Counted from the first letter of the stretch, positions 1 through 5,297 are shown. The stretch is DNA of 5,800 bases from a candidate division FCPU426 bacterium (GCA_003167475.1 PMTB01000189.1:1-5800), one strand, 5' to 3'. The notes: generated by a model from the sequence alone, not told the origin. Numbers and translations: made by a program.

Positions 1-1898
1 CGCTGCATGTTCGAGCCCATGAGCGCCCTGTTGGCGTCATCATGCTCAAGGAAAGGTATCAGCGCGGCCGCGACAGAAACAACCTGCTTCGGAGATACGT
101 CGATGTAGTCAACCTTATCCGGCGCCATCATAGTGAAGTCGCCTTTATATCTGACAAGCACCGCGTCGTCAAGTATCATTCCCTTATCGTCCGTCTTTAC
201 GTCAGACGGCCCGATGCGGTAATTATCCTCAACATCGGCTGTCATGTATTCTATTTTGTCTTCGCCCAATACTTTTGTATCCTTTACCCTCCTGTAAGGG
301 GTTTCAATAAAACCGTAATCATTGACCCTGGCGTAAGTTGCCAGGGACGTAATGAGTCCGATGTTCTGTCCTTCAGGCGTTTCTATCGGGCAAAGCCTTC
401 CATAGTGGGTGTAGTGGACGTCGCGGACTTCGAATCCCGCGCGTTCCCTGTTCAATCCGCCCGGCCCGAGCGCCGAGATGCGCCTTTTATGCGTGAGTTC
501 CGCGAGCGGGTTAACCTGGTCCATGAACTGGGAGAGCTGCGAGGAACCGAAAAATTCCTTTATGGCCGCGATAAGCGGTTTGGGGTTGATCAGGTTCGCG
601 GGTATGGCGTTCTTCATGTCGATGATCGTCATCCTCTCCCTGATCATCTTTTCAACCCTTACAAGTCCGGCCCTGAACTGGTTCTCAACAAGCTCGCCGA
701 CAGAGCGCACGCGCCTGTTGCCCAGGTGGTCTATGTCGGACTTTTCCATCCGGTTCGAGTTGACATCAAAGAACTTCATAATAACCGCTATGATGTCCTG
801 CTCGTCTATTGTTTTGGTCGATTTTTCCTTGTCAAGACCGAGCGCTTTGTTCATCTTATATCTTCCGACTACGCCGAGGTTGTACCTCTTGTGGTCAAAA
901 AAGAGATTTTTGAACAAAGTTTTCGCGCCTGACAGGGTGGCCGGTTCTCCCGGCCTCATCTTCCTGTGTATTTCGATCAGAGCTTCCTGCTCGCTCTTTA
1001 TGCCGTCCTTTTTGATCGTCTTTAAAATATTCACATAGGGGTTGTCTTCTCCAAGGATCACAACTACGACCTTTTTCACATCGGCTTTCCTGAGCTTTTC
1101 AGCCAGGTCCTTGGTGATGGGAGTCGCTGATTCGGCGATTATCTCGCCCGTTGATTTTTCTATGACATCTTCGTAGAGGACTTTTGTGGTGATGTCCTTA
1201 TCATCGATGGACACAGTTTCCTTTTTAAAGAATATGGAAAGAATTTCCTCTGTTTTTCCGTAGCCCATGGCCCTTAAAACGGTGGTTACCGGGAACTTCT
1301 TTTTCCTGTCGATCTTGGCGTATACGATCTCGTTAATGTCGTATTCGATCTCGAGCCATGTTCCCCTGTAGGGAACTATCCTGGCAACATAAACGGGCGC
1401 GCCCATCAGGCCCTCGCCTTCCTCTTCCTCTTCGAAAGATACTCCGGGCGAGCGGTGCAGCTGGCTGACTATGACCCTCTCGGCGCCGTTTATTACAAAC
1501 GTGCCGCGGTCGGTCATAAGAGGTATGTCGCATATGTGGACGGCCTGTTCGGGCGCCTCTTTAAGAGACATCTCTTTTGTCTTCTCGTCAACTTCTTTGA
1601 TCGCCAGCCTGAATATTCCCTTTAAGGAGGCGGCGAATGTCTCGCCCCTCTCTATGCACTCATCGACGGGATGCTTTGGCTTGCCGAATTCGTAACCGAC
1701 AAACTGAAGCGTGTAAAAACCGTTAAAGTCGGATATGGGGAATACGCTGTTGAATACTTCCTGAAGCCCCAGATTTTTCCTCTTATCCGCCGGTGTATCC
1801 AGCATGAGGAACTCTTTATAGGACTTCTTCTGGATGTCCATCAGATCCGGAATTTCCAGAACTTCTTCAACATTATACTTCTGTTTCATTCTTCCCAT
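1..1898 (-). CDS. rpoB: RNA polymerase beta subunit (RpoB), N-terminal 632 residues, truncated by window edge
   Basis: Catalytic beta subunit of DNA-dependent RNA polymerase. The frame is open from ATG at 1898 to the window edge: 632 codons plus two bases, so the C-terminal half lies outside. Visible landmarks: DRGTFVINGAERVIVSQLHR in the N-terminal part, the IDHLGNRRVRSVGEL block, the rifampicin region beginning GSSQLSQFMDQ at about residue 451, then ALGPGGLNRERAGFEVRDVH and CPIETPEGQNIGLI, ending at NRALMGSNMQ. Residues equivalent to E. coli D516, H526 and S531 are present (here D460, H470, S475), so no classic rifampicin-resistance change is seen. E. coli N518 is V here and P567 is Q. Start choice: AGGAAGGGG lies six bases before ATG 1898, whereas the in-frame ATG at 1889 is 15 bases away. 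The gene follows rplL by 48 bases, as expected. Identification is certain. Confidence 0.98.
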   Translation of the reverse strand, partial: MGRMKQKYNVEEVLEIPDLMDIQKKSYKEFLMLDTPADKRKNLGLQEVFNSVFPISDFNGFYTLQFVGYEFGKPKHPVDECIERGETFAASLKGIFRLAIKEVDEKTKEMSLKEAPEQAVHICDIPLMTDRGTFVINGAERVIVSQLHRSPGVSFEEEEEGEGLMGAPVYVARIVPYRGTWLEIEYDINEIVYAKIDRKKKFPVTTVLRAMGYGKTEEILSIFFKKETVSIDDKDITTKVLYEDVIEKSTGEIIAESATPITKDLAEKLRKADVKKVVVVILGEDNPYVNILKTIKKDGIKSEQEALIEIHRKMRPGEPATLSGAKTLFKNLFFDHKRYNLGVVGRYKMNKALGLDKEKSTKTIDEQDIIAVIMKFFDVNSNRMEKSDIDHLGNRRVRSVGELVENQFRAGLVRVEKMIRERMTIIDMKNAIPANLINPKPLIAAIKEFFGSSQLSQFMDQVNPLAELTHKRRISALGPGGLNRERAGFEVRDVHYTHYGRLCPIETPEGQNIGLITSLATYARVNDYGFIETPYRRVKDTKVLGEDKIEYMTADVEDNYRIGPSDVKTDDKGMILDDAVLVRYKGDFTMMAPDKVDYIDVSPKQVVSVAAALIPFLEHDDANRALMGSNMQ

Positions 1899-1946
1899 AT
1901 GTAGCCCCTTCCTGTAAAGTATTTTTAAAACTTAACGCGCAAAGAC

Positions 1947-2327
1947 TTACTTCAGCTCGATTGATCCGCCTGCTTCTTCGAGCTTCGCCTTCATTTTTTC
2001 GGCTTCGTCTTTTGCCACGCCGGTCTTTACAGCTTTCGGTGCCGTGTCAGCTATTTCTTTGGCTTCTTTGAGCCCTAAGTTTGTCAGTTCCCTGATGACT
2101 TTGATGACCTGGATCTTCTTGTCGCCGGCTGCCGTGAGGATAACATCAAATGATGTCTTCTCTTCCGCCGCCGCCGCGCCTGCGCCTGCCGCTGCTCCGC
2201 CTGCCATCATCATAGGCATAGCCGCCGATACTCCGAATTTCTCCTCAAGTGCTTTCACTCTCTCGTTAAGTTCGATAACCGACCAGCTTTCTACTTCCTT
2301 CACTAACTCTTCTGTTGACATTGCCAT
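1947..2327 (-). CDS. rplL: 50S ribosomal protein L7/L12
   Basis: Stalk protein of the large subunit; in the family, dimers bind L10 and recruit and stimulate the translational GTPases. The product has 126 residues, normal for the family. The order is an N-terminal dimerisation helix region (about 1-33), an Ala/Gly/Met-rich flexible hinge (about 34-55) and a C-terminal globular domain beginning TSFDVIL with the conserved LGLKEAKEIADTAPKAVK factor-binding stretch. Start choice: GGAGG at 2337-2341 is nine bases before ATG 2327; the second ATG (residue 3) is 15 bases away. The start codon lies inside a 6-bp inverted repeat (2322-2336), listed separately. The gene sits 46 bases after rplJ and 48 before rpoB, the standard order. 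Nothing in the protein is abnormal. Confidence 0.98.
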   Translation of the reverse strand: MAMSTEELVKEVESWSVIELNERVKALEEKFGVSAAMPMMMAGGAAAGAGAAAAEEKTSFDVILTAAGDKKIQVIKVIRELTNLGLKEAKEIADTAPKAVKTGVAKDEAEKMKAKLEEAGGSIELK

Positions 2328-2341
2328 GATATGGCACCTCC
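2322..2341 (-). promoter_or_regulatory. Ribosome-binding site and start-codon hairpin of rplL
   Basis: GGAGG (2341-2337 read on the minus strand) is directly followed by TGCCAT-ATC-ATGGCA (2336-2322), a perfect 6-bp stem with a 3-base loop. The rplL ATG (2327-2325) is the start of the second arm. The Shine-Dalgarno stays free while the start codon is paired. Since L7/L12 is made in several copies per ribosome, its initiation rate is normally high, so a structure here may matter. The function is inference. Confidence 0.45.
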
Positions 2342-2373
2342 ACTGGGTTTTTTTTAGGAAAATTTAATTTCCT

Positions 2374-2940
2374 TTATTTTACTTCCGGGACTTCTTCTTT
2401 TTTTACTTCTGCTGCCGGTGCTTCTGCCACTGCTGGTGCCGGTGCTTTCGCGTCCGCATGTTCCTTTGACGCCCTGTCAAGCACATTGATGAACCTCTGT
2501 ATCGGCGAGTTCAGGATATTCACGAACTTGCTGAGCAGTTCCTGTCTTGACGGTATCGAGCTTAACACTTTAATTTCGTCAAGTGTGACCGATTTCGCGT
2601 CGATAAATCCGCCCTTGATCTTGAATTTCTCATTTTCCTTTACAAACGCCGTAAGCACTTTGATGGCCGCCATGTAATCCTTGCAGAAAACAAGGCCGGT
2701 CACGCCGGTGAAATGCGGCTTTAAGTCCTTGCCGATGTTCAGTTCGTCGAGCGCTTTTTTAGAAAGGGTGTTCTTTACAACTTTGTAATCCGCGCCCGCC
2801 TTCTCAAGCTTGCGCCTTAAGTCGTTGATCTTCAGAACTGAAAGCCCCTGGTAATCTGTTATGATCACGCCATTTGCGGCTTTGAACCGTTCCACTGTGT
2901 TGTCTATTACTACCTTCTTTTTCTTCTTGTTTTCAGACAT
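2374..2940 (-). CDS. rplJ: 50S ribosomal protein L10
   Basis: Base of the ribosomal stalk: L10 binds 23S rRNA with its N-terminal domain and carries L7/L12 dimers on its C-terminal helix. The product has 188 residues. The N-terminal part has the family pattern VIITDYQGLSV, LRRKL and YKVVKNTL at about 25-60; HFTGVTGLVF follows near 80 and GGFIDAKSVT near 110. After the L12-binding helix there is an Ala/Pro/Glu/Lys-rich tail of about 25 residues, making the protein somewhat longer than the usual 165-175. A lysine run follows the first four residues. A strong GAGGTGGG lies just before the ATG. The gene begins only 16 bases after rplA ends, leaving no room for the L10-binding leader that precedes rplJ in many bacteria. 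Confidence 0.97.
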   Translation of the reverse strand: MSENKKKKKVVIDNTVERFKAANGVIITDYQGLSVLKINDLRRKLEKAGADYKVVKNTLSKKALDELNIGKDLKPHFTGVTGLVFCKDYMAAIKVLTAFVKENEKFKIKGGFIDAKSVTLDEIKVLSSIPSRQELLSKFVNILNSPIQRFINVLDRASKEHADAKAPAPAVAEAPAAEVKKEEVPEVK

Positions 2941-2956
2941 TTTTATCCCACCTCTT

Positions 2957-3652
2957 CTACAAGTACTTTTTGAAGTTTAAGGAAAGTCCCACGCCCATGG
3001 ACGTGGATATATACATACTTTTTACATACTGGCCCTTTGTTGCGAGAGCCGGCAGCTTTAAAAAGGTCCTGATGAAGTGCTCCACATTCTCTGTTATATC
3101 AGCTTCAGAAAAGGAAGCCTTACCTACGAGAACATGCACAACGCCTTCTTTATTTGACCTGTACTCCACTTTGCCGCTTTTGAAGTCTTTGACAGCCTTG
3201 GCGACATCAGGCGTAACCGTTCCCGATTTCGGGTTGGGCATCAGGCCTTTTGTGCCGAGGATCTTTCCGAGCTTTCCGACGTCCTTCATCATGTCCGGAG
3301 TGGCGATTGCGACGTCAAAATCCATCCATCCGCCCTTGATCTTTTCGATAAGTTCGTCGGAACCCACAAAATCCGCGCCGGCCTCTGTTGCGTCCTTTTC
3401 TTTCGGTCCCTTCACAAAAACGATAACGCGCACTTTTTTGCCGCTTCCCTTGGGGAGCGCGACCGTGGTCCTTATCTGCTGCTCGGCCTGTACCGGCTTT
3501 TTCGAGAGGTTGACCGACATGTCCACGCTCTCGTCAAACTTGGCGGTAGCCGACTTCTTGATTATGGCCACGGCTTCAGCCACTTCATAGACCTTTAAAG
3601 GGTCCGCGAGCGGCGCTATTGCCTTATGTCTTTTGCTCTCTTTCTTTTTCAT
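2957..3652 (-). CDS. rplA: 50S ribosomal protein L1
   Basis: L1 forms the mobile L1 stalk of the large subunit near the E site and in many bacteria also represses its own rplK-rplA messenger. The product has 231 residues, typical for bacteria. Family signatures are ALPKGSGKKVRVIVF (about 64-80), KIKGGWMDFDVAIATPDMM (about 103-122) and LGKILGTKGLMPNPKSGTV (about 127-146), the last being the most diagnostic stretch. Domain II (about residues 70-160) lies between the two halves of domain I, as usual. AAGGAG eight bases before the ATG supports the start. It follows rplK by 53 bases, and the TAG stop is 16 bases before the rplJ start. A possible L1 target site is discussed in the nusG-rplK gap. 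Confidence 0.98.
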   Translation of the reverse strand: MKKKESKRHKAIAPLADPLKVYEVAEAVAIIKKSATAKFDESVDMSVNLSKKPVQAEQQIRTTVALPKGSGKKVRVIVFVKGPKEKDATEAGADFVGSDELIEKIKGGWMDFDVAIATPDMMKDVGKLGKILGTKGLMPNPKSGTVTPDVAKAVKDFKSGKVEYRSNKEGVVHVLVGKASFSEADITENVEHFIRTFLKLPALATKGQYVKSMYISTSMGVGLSLNFKKYL

Positions 3653-3680
3653 GGATAAATCTCCTTTTATTCTTCGTGCG

Positions 3681-3696
3681 GCCCGTAAAAACAGGC
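3681..3696 (-). repeat. Small hairpin in the rplK-rplA gap
   Basis: Minus-strand GCCTGT-TTTT-ACGGGC forms six pairs (one G-U) with a 4-base loop, a few bases after the rplK stop. AAGGAG for rplA follows about 20 bases later. There is no T-run behind the stem, so it is not a terminator. Possibly a minor RNA stability or processing element. Confidence 0.35.
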
Positions 3697-3705
3697 ACTG
3701 CCAGT

Positions 3706-4134
3706 TTATTCTACCGTAATTCCCATGTTCCTTGCGGTTCCTTCTATCATCTTAACGGCCGACTCGAGCTTGGTCGTGTTCAGGTCCGGCATCTTGATCT
3801 TCGCGATCTCGATCACCTGGGCCTTTGTTACCTTCGCGACTTTTACCTTGTTAGGCTCGCCCGAACCCTTGATGATGTTGGCGGCTTTCTTCAAAAGCAC
3901 TGCCGCCGGCGGGGTCTTGATGATGAAGCTGAAAGACCTGTCTTCGAACACGTCGATCACGGCCGGTAATATCAGGTCGCCGCGGTCCTTGGTACGGTCG
4001 TTAAACTGCTTGCAGAACTCCATGATGTTCACGCCGTGCTGTCCGAGCGCCGGTCCCACAGGAGGTGCCGGGTTCGCTTTTCCGGCCTGGATCTGGAGCT
4101 TGATCTGCGTAATGAGCTTTTTCCCTTTTGCCAT
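3706..4134 (-). CDS. rplK: 50S ribosomal protein L11
   Basis: L11 binds the GTPase-associated region of 23S rRNA at the stalk base; the family is needed for factor-dependent GTP hydrolysis and stringent-response sensing. The product has 142 residues, the usual length. The N-terminal domain carries the proline-rich motif PAPPVGPALGQHGVNIMEFC (about 22-41), the region where thiostrepton-type antibiotics bind. The C-terminal rRNA-binding domain has FIIKTPPAAVLLKKAA (about 79-94), KMPDLNTT and the near-terminal MIEGTARNMGI. AAGGAG at 4143-4148, eight bases before ATG 4134, fixes the start. The 72-base gap to nusG contains a GC-rich hairpin that may be regulatory. The protein is unremarkable. Confidence 0.98.
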   Translation of the reverse strand: MAKGKKLITQIKLQIQAGKANPAPPVGPALGQHGVNIMEFCKQFNDRTKDRGDLILPAVIDVFEDRSFSFIIKTPPAAVLLKKAANIIKGSGEPNKVKVAKVTKAQVIEIAKIKMPDLNTTKLESAVKMIEGTARNMGITVE

Positions 4135-4167
4135 TTCTTTTTCTCCTTGAATATTTTAACGATCCAC

Positions 4168-4195
4168 ACGGCACGCCGTAGAAGCCGGCGGCCGT
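4168..4195 (-). promoter_or_regulatory. GC-rich hairpin in the rplK leader, candidate L1 operator
   Basis: In the 72-base nusG-rplK gap the minus strand reads ACGGC, CGCCG, loop GCTTCTA, CGGCG, a single T, GCCGT: two 5-bp helices in line separated by one bulged base, with a 7-base loop. It is followed by GTGGATCGTTAAAATATTC rather than a T-run, so it is not a rho-independent terminator. It lies 33 bases upstream of the rplK start, where many bacteria carry the L1-binding repressor site of the rplK-rplA message. The hairpin is plain in the sequence; L1 binding is inference. Confidence 0.45.
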
Positions 4196-4206
4196 TACGC
4201 GATCTC

Positions 4207-4758
4207 TTACACTATTTTTTCAACCTGCGAGAATTCCAGCTCCACAGGGGTGGGCCTTCCGAATATGGTGACAACTACTTTCATCTTTCCCTTTTCCGGC
4301 ATGGCTTCCTCGACTACGCCGTTAAAGTTCATGAACGGCCCGTCGGTTATCTTCACATGCTCGCCTTCCTCAAAATAAGAGGCCATCCTCGGCTTCTTCT
4401 TCCTGTCTTCCATAAGGTCCATAATGGACTGTACTTCAGGCTCGGATAAAGGTATGGGACGCGACTTCGTTCCGACAAACCCAGTCACCTTTGGCGTGTG
4501 ACGCAGGATGTACAGGATCTCTTTTCCTTCCTCGGTGTCGATATCGACGTCCATCTCTACCATAATATAGCCGGGAAAGAACTTTTTGTTCCTGACAACC
4601 TTTTTTTTCTTCTTTATTTCGGTCACATTTTCAGAGGGTATTATAACGCTGGTAATCTTCTCATTCAGGTTATATGTCGCTATCCTCTGTTCCAGGTTTT
4701 CCTTTACGCTGTTTTCCTGGCCTGCGTAAGTACTGACTACATACCATTTCTTAGCCAT
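4207..4758 (-). CDS. nusG: Transcription termination/antitermination factor NusG
   Basis: NusG binds the RNA polymerase clamp helices, aids processive elongation and, in the family, links polymerase to Rho or to ribosomal protein S10. The product has 183 residues, a standard two-domain length with no inserted third domain. The N-terminal NGN domain (about 1-110) starts KWYVVSTYAGQEN and includes FFPGYIMVEM and LRHTPKVTGFVG. The C-terminal KOW domain (about 128-183) has the signature VKITDGPFMNFNGVVEE. A run of lysines within the NGN domain (about 50-54) is encoded by an A-rich tract. The start is preceded by TAAGGAG, whose TAA is the secE stop. The gap to secE is 11 bases, so translational coupling is likely. 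Confidence 0.98.
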   Translation of the reverse strand: MAKKWYVVSTYAGQENSVKENLEQRIATYNLNEKITSVIIPSENVTEIKKKKKVVRNKKFFPGYIMVEMDVDIDTEEGKEILYILRHTPKVTGFVGTKSRPIPLSEPEVQSIMDLMEDRKKKPRMASYFEEGEHVKITDGPFMNFNGVVEEAMPEKGKMKVVVTIFGRPTPVELEFSQVEKIV

Positions 4759-4772
4759 TAAGGTTCTCCTTA
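4756..4772 (-). promoter_or_regulatory. Hairpin burying the nusG Shine-Dalgarno and secE stop
   Basis: On the minus strand TAAGG-AGAA-CCTTA forms a perfect 5-bp stem with a 4-base loop (4759-4772), ending just before the nusG ATG at 4758-4756. The first arm holds the secE stop codon and half of the AAGGAG ribosome-binding sequence; the rest is in the loop. A ribosome finishing secE would open it. The pairing is seen directly; a coupling function is inference. Confidence 0.4.
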
Positions 4773-4952
4773 GGCAAAAATAAGTTTCACAAGCTTAGCC
4801 AGGACGAAATCTATAACTCCGAGGTAAATCATGAGAAGCAGCGTCACAAGGACCACTATTACCGTCGAGGCTACAATTTCCTTTCTTCCGGGCCACGTGA
4901 CGTTCTTTAATTCGCGCCACGCTTCTTTGATAAACTGGATCAATTTTTGCAT
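4770..4952 (-). CDS. secE: Protein translocase subunit SecE
   Basis: SecE is the small essential clamp subunit of the SecYEG protein-export channel in the inner membrane. With the start used here the product has 60 residues, typical of single-span bacterial SecE. The order is an amphipathic N-terminal helix (KLIQFIKEAWRELKNV), the family hallmark VTWPGRKE at about 18-25, then one hydrophobic membrane segment (about 27-48) and a short hydrophobic C-terminus. Start choice: ATG 4952 has GGAG six bases upstream. ATG 4964 (64 residues) has no visible Shine-Dalgarno. ATG 5039 would give 89 residues, but its extra codons overlap a long inverted repeat and do not resemble SecE. Located between tRNA-Trp and nusG, as in many bacteria. 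Confidence 0.93.
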   Translation of the reverse strand: MQKLIQFIKEAWRELKNVTWPGRKEIVASTVIVVLVTLLLMIYLGVIDFVLAKLVKLIFA

Positions 4953-4982
4953 TGTTTGCTCCATGTTCTGTTTTTCGTAATA

Positions 4983-5025
4983 TTTAAACCTTTGCGTCGC
5001 CGCATCAAGGGACGCAGGGGTTAAA
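4983..5025. repeat. Long imperfect inverted repeat upstream of secE
   Basis: TTTAAACCTTTGCGTC (4983-4998) faces GACGCAGGGGTTAAA (5011-5025) across a 12-base loop. As plus-strand RNA it forms about 15 pairs including two G-U pairs, with one bulged A. As minus-strand RNA, the operon sense, the two wobbles become A-C mismatches, leaving a 2x2 internal loop between a 6-bp and a 7-bp segment. It lies 31 bases upstream of the secE start. No terminator tail in the secE direction. Confidence 0.7.
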
Positions 5026-5052
5026 GCCTGCCATTCCAAACCTAAAACTGAA

Positions 5053-5077
5053 CAGTTGAGCAGGTTGATCAGTTGAC
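5053..5077. repeat. Short tandem repeat, three near-copies of CAGTTGA
   Basis: On the plus strand CAGTTGAg, CAGgTTGAt and CAGTTGAc follow one another with a period of eight to nine bases; a partial fourth unit (CTGAA) adjoins at the secE side. Non-coding. The period is not a multiple of three. Could be a small slipped-strand repeat or part of a larger dispersed element covering this gap. Confidence 0.6.
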
Positions 5078-5151
5078 CGTCGCCACTCGCTTGTCCGTAG
5101 TTTCTTTCATACTCTGTACTTTACTATTTTTCATGCTGGTGCCGAATCTTC

Positions 5152-5179
5152 GCCAATTTTCGCTTCGCGAAAAATTGGC
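5152..5179 (-). repeat. Inverted repeat (12-bp hairpin) overlapping the tRNA-Trp 3' tail
   Basis: GCCAATTTT (5152-5160) pairs with AAAATTGGC (5171-5179), and CGC (5161-5163) with GCG (5167-5169), leaving a TTC loop and one bulged A (5170). On the minus strand the hairpin begins with the discriminator and CCA of tRNA-Trp, so the tail of the precursor tRNA would be paired and could stack on the acceptor stem. No T-run follows. It may be a processing signal for the tRNA 3' end or a dispersed palindromic repeat. The structure is seen; the role is inference. Confidence 0.75.
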
Positions 5180-5252
5180 AGGCCAGGAGAGATTTGAACT
5201 CCCAACACGTGGTTTTGGAGACCACTGCTCTACCAATTGGAGCTACTGGCCT
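5176..5252 (-). tRNA. trnW: tRNA-Trp (anticodon CCA)
   Basis: On the minus strand the cloverleaf is complete. The acceptor stem AGGCCAG (5252-5246) pairs with CTGGCCT (5186-5180) over 7 bp. The D arm has GCTC/GAGC, and the anticodon stem is GTGGT/ACCAC with loop CTCCAAA. The T arm is GGGAG/CTCTC, including one G-U pair, with loop TTCAAAT. The discriminator is G and the CCA tail is encoded (5176-5178). The anticodon CCA at 5216-5218 reads UGG, tryptophan. Its place between rpmG and secE matches the common bacterial order. It is probably cut from the tuf-to-secE transcript. The last four bases are shared with a strong downstream hairpin. Confidence 0.97.
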
Positions 5253-5268
5253 ACATTATACATTGAAG

Positions 5269-5297
5269 ATCGTTGATTGACGATTGCGGAATCCGCA
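5269..5297. repeat. Two adjacent small inverted repeats between rpmG and tRNA-Trp
   Basis: ATCGT-TGATTG-ACGAT (5269-5284) and TGCGGA-A-TCCGCA (5285-5297) abut exactly in the 72-base rpmG-trnW spacer. Arms are five and six bases. They could mark cleavage ahead of the tRNA 5' end or be chance. No open frame of note in the spacer. Confidence 0.35.

Larger units (their letters stand above)
4953..5175 (-). other. Long structured gap between tRNA-Trp and secE
   Basis: This 223-base stretch has no convincing gene. From the tRNA side it holds a strong hairpin (5152-5179), about 70 bases without clear structure, a short tandem repeat (5053-5077), a second long inverted repeat (4983-5025), and the secE ribosome-binding site (GGAG, 4959-4962). 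No T-run follows either hairpin in the coding direction, so neither looks like a rho-independent terminator. A weak promoter-like pair, TTGATG and a TTAAAT/TAAATA stretch with about 16 bases between, lies in the secE-proximal part but also overlaps the inverted repeat; I do not call it. The gap is longer than every other gap in the block. Confidence 0.7.

Noticed and set aside
42..932. Long plus-strand open frame of 296 codons
   Set aside because: It lies antisense to rpoB, whose minus-strand frame is continuous and matches RpoB throughout. The plus-strand translation has no family resemblance; it is a shadow of codon bias.
2356..2373. Inverted repeat AGGAAA/TTTCCT right after the rplJ stop, next to eight Ts on the plus strand
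   Set aside because: On the transcribed minus strand the stem is followed by As, not Ts, and it is AT-rich, so it is not a terminator between rplJ and rplL.
2970..4150. Several plus-strand open frames of 100-200 codons opposite rplA and rplK
   Set aside because: All are antisense to confirmed ribosomal protein genes and show no recognisable domain or convincing ribosome-binding site.
5069..5110. Tiny minus-strand open frame of 13 codons (MKETTDKRVATVN) in the trnW-secE gap
   Set aside because: No Shine-Dalgarno and no known leader-peptide pattern such as a run of regulatory codons; its end falls in the tandem repeat.
5152..5179. Hairpin after tRNA-Trp considered as a rho-independent terminator
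   Set aside because: No T-run follows on either strand (minus: GAAGATTCGG; plus: AGGCCAGG), so intrinsic termination is unlikely.
5255..5260. Perfect TATAAT on the minus strand just before tRNA-Trp, with TCGTCA 18 bases upstream
   Set aside because: The -10 box ends only two bases before the tRNA, so transcription would begin inside the tRNA and lose its 5' end. The -35 match is weak. It is most likely chance in an AT-rich spacer.
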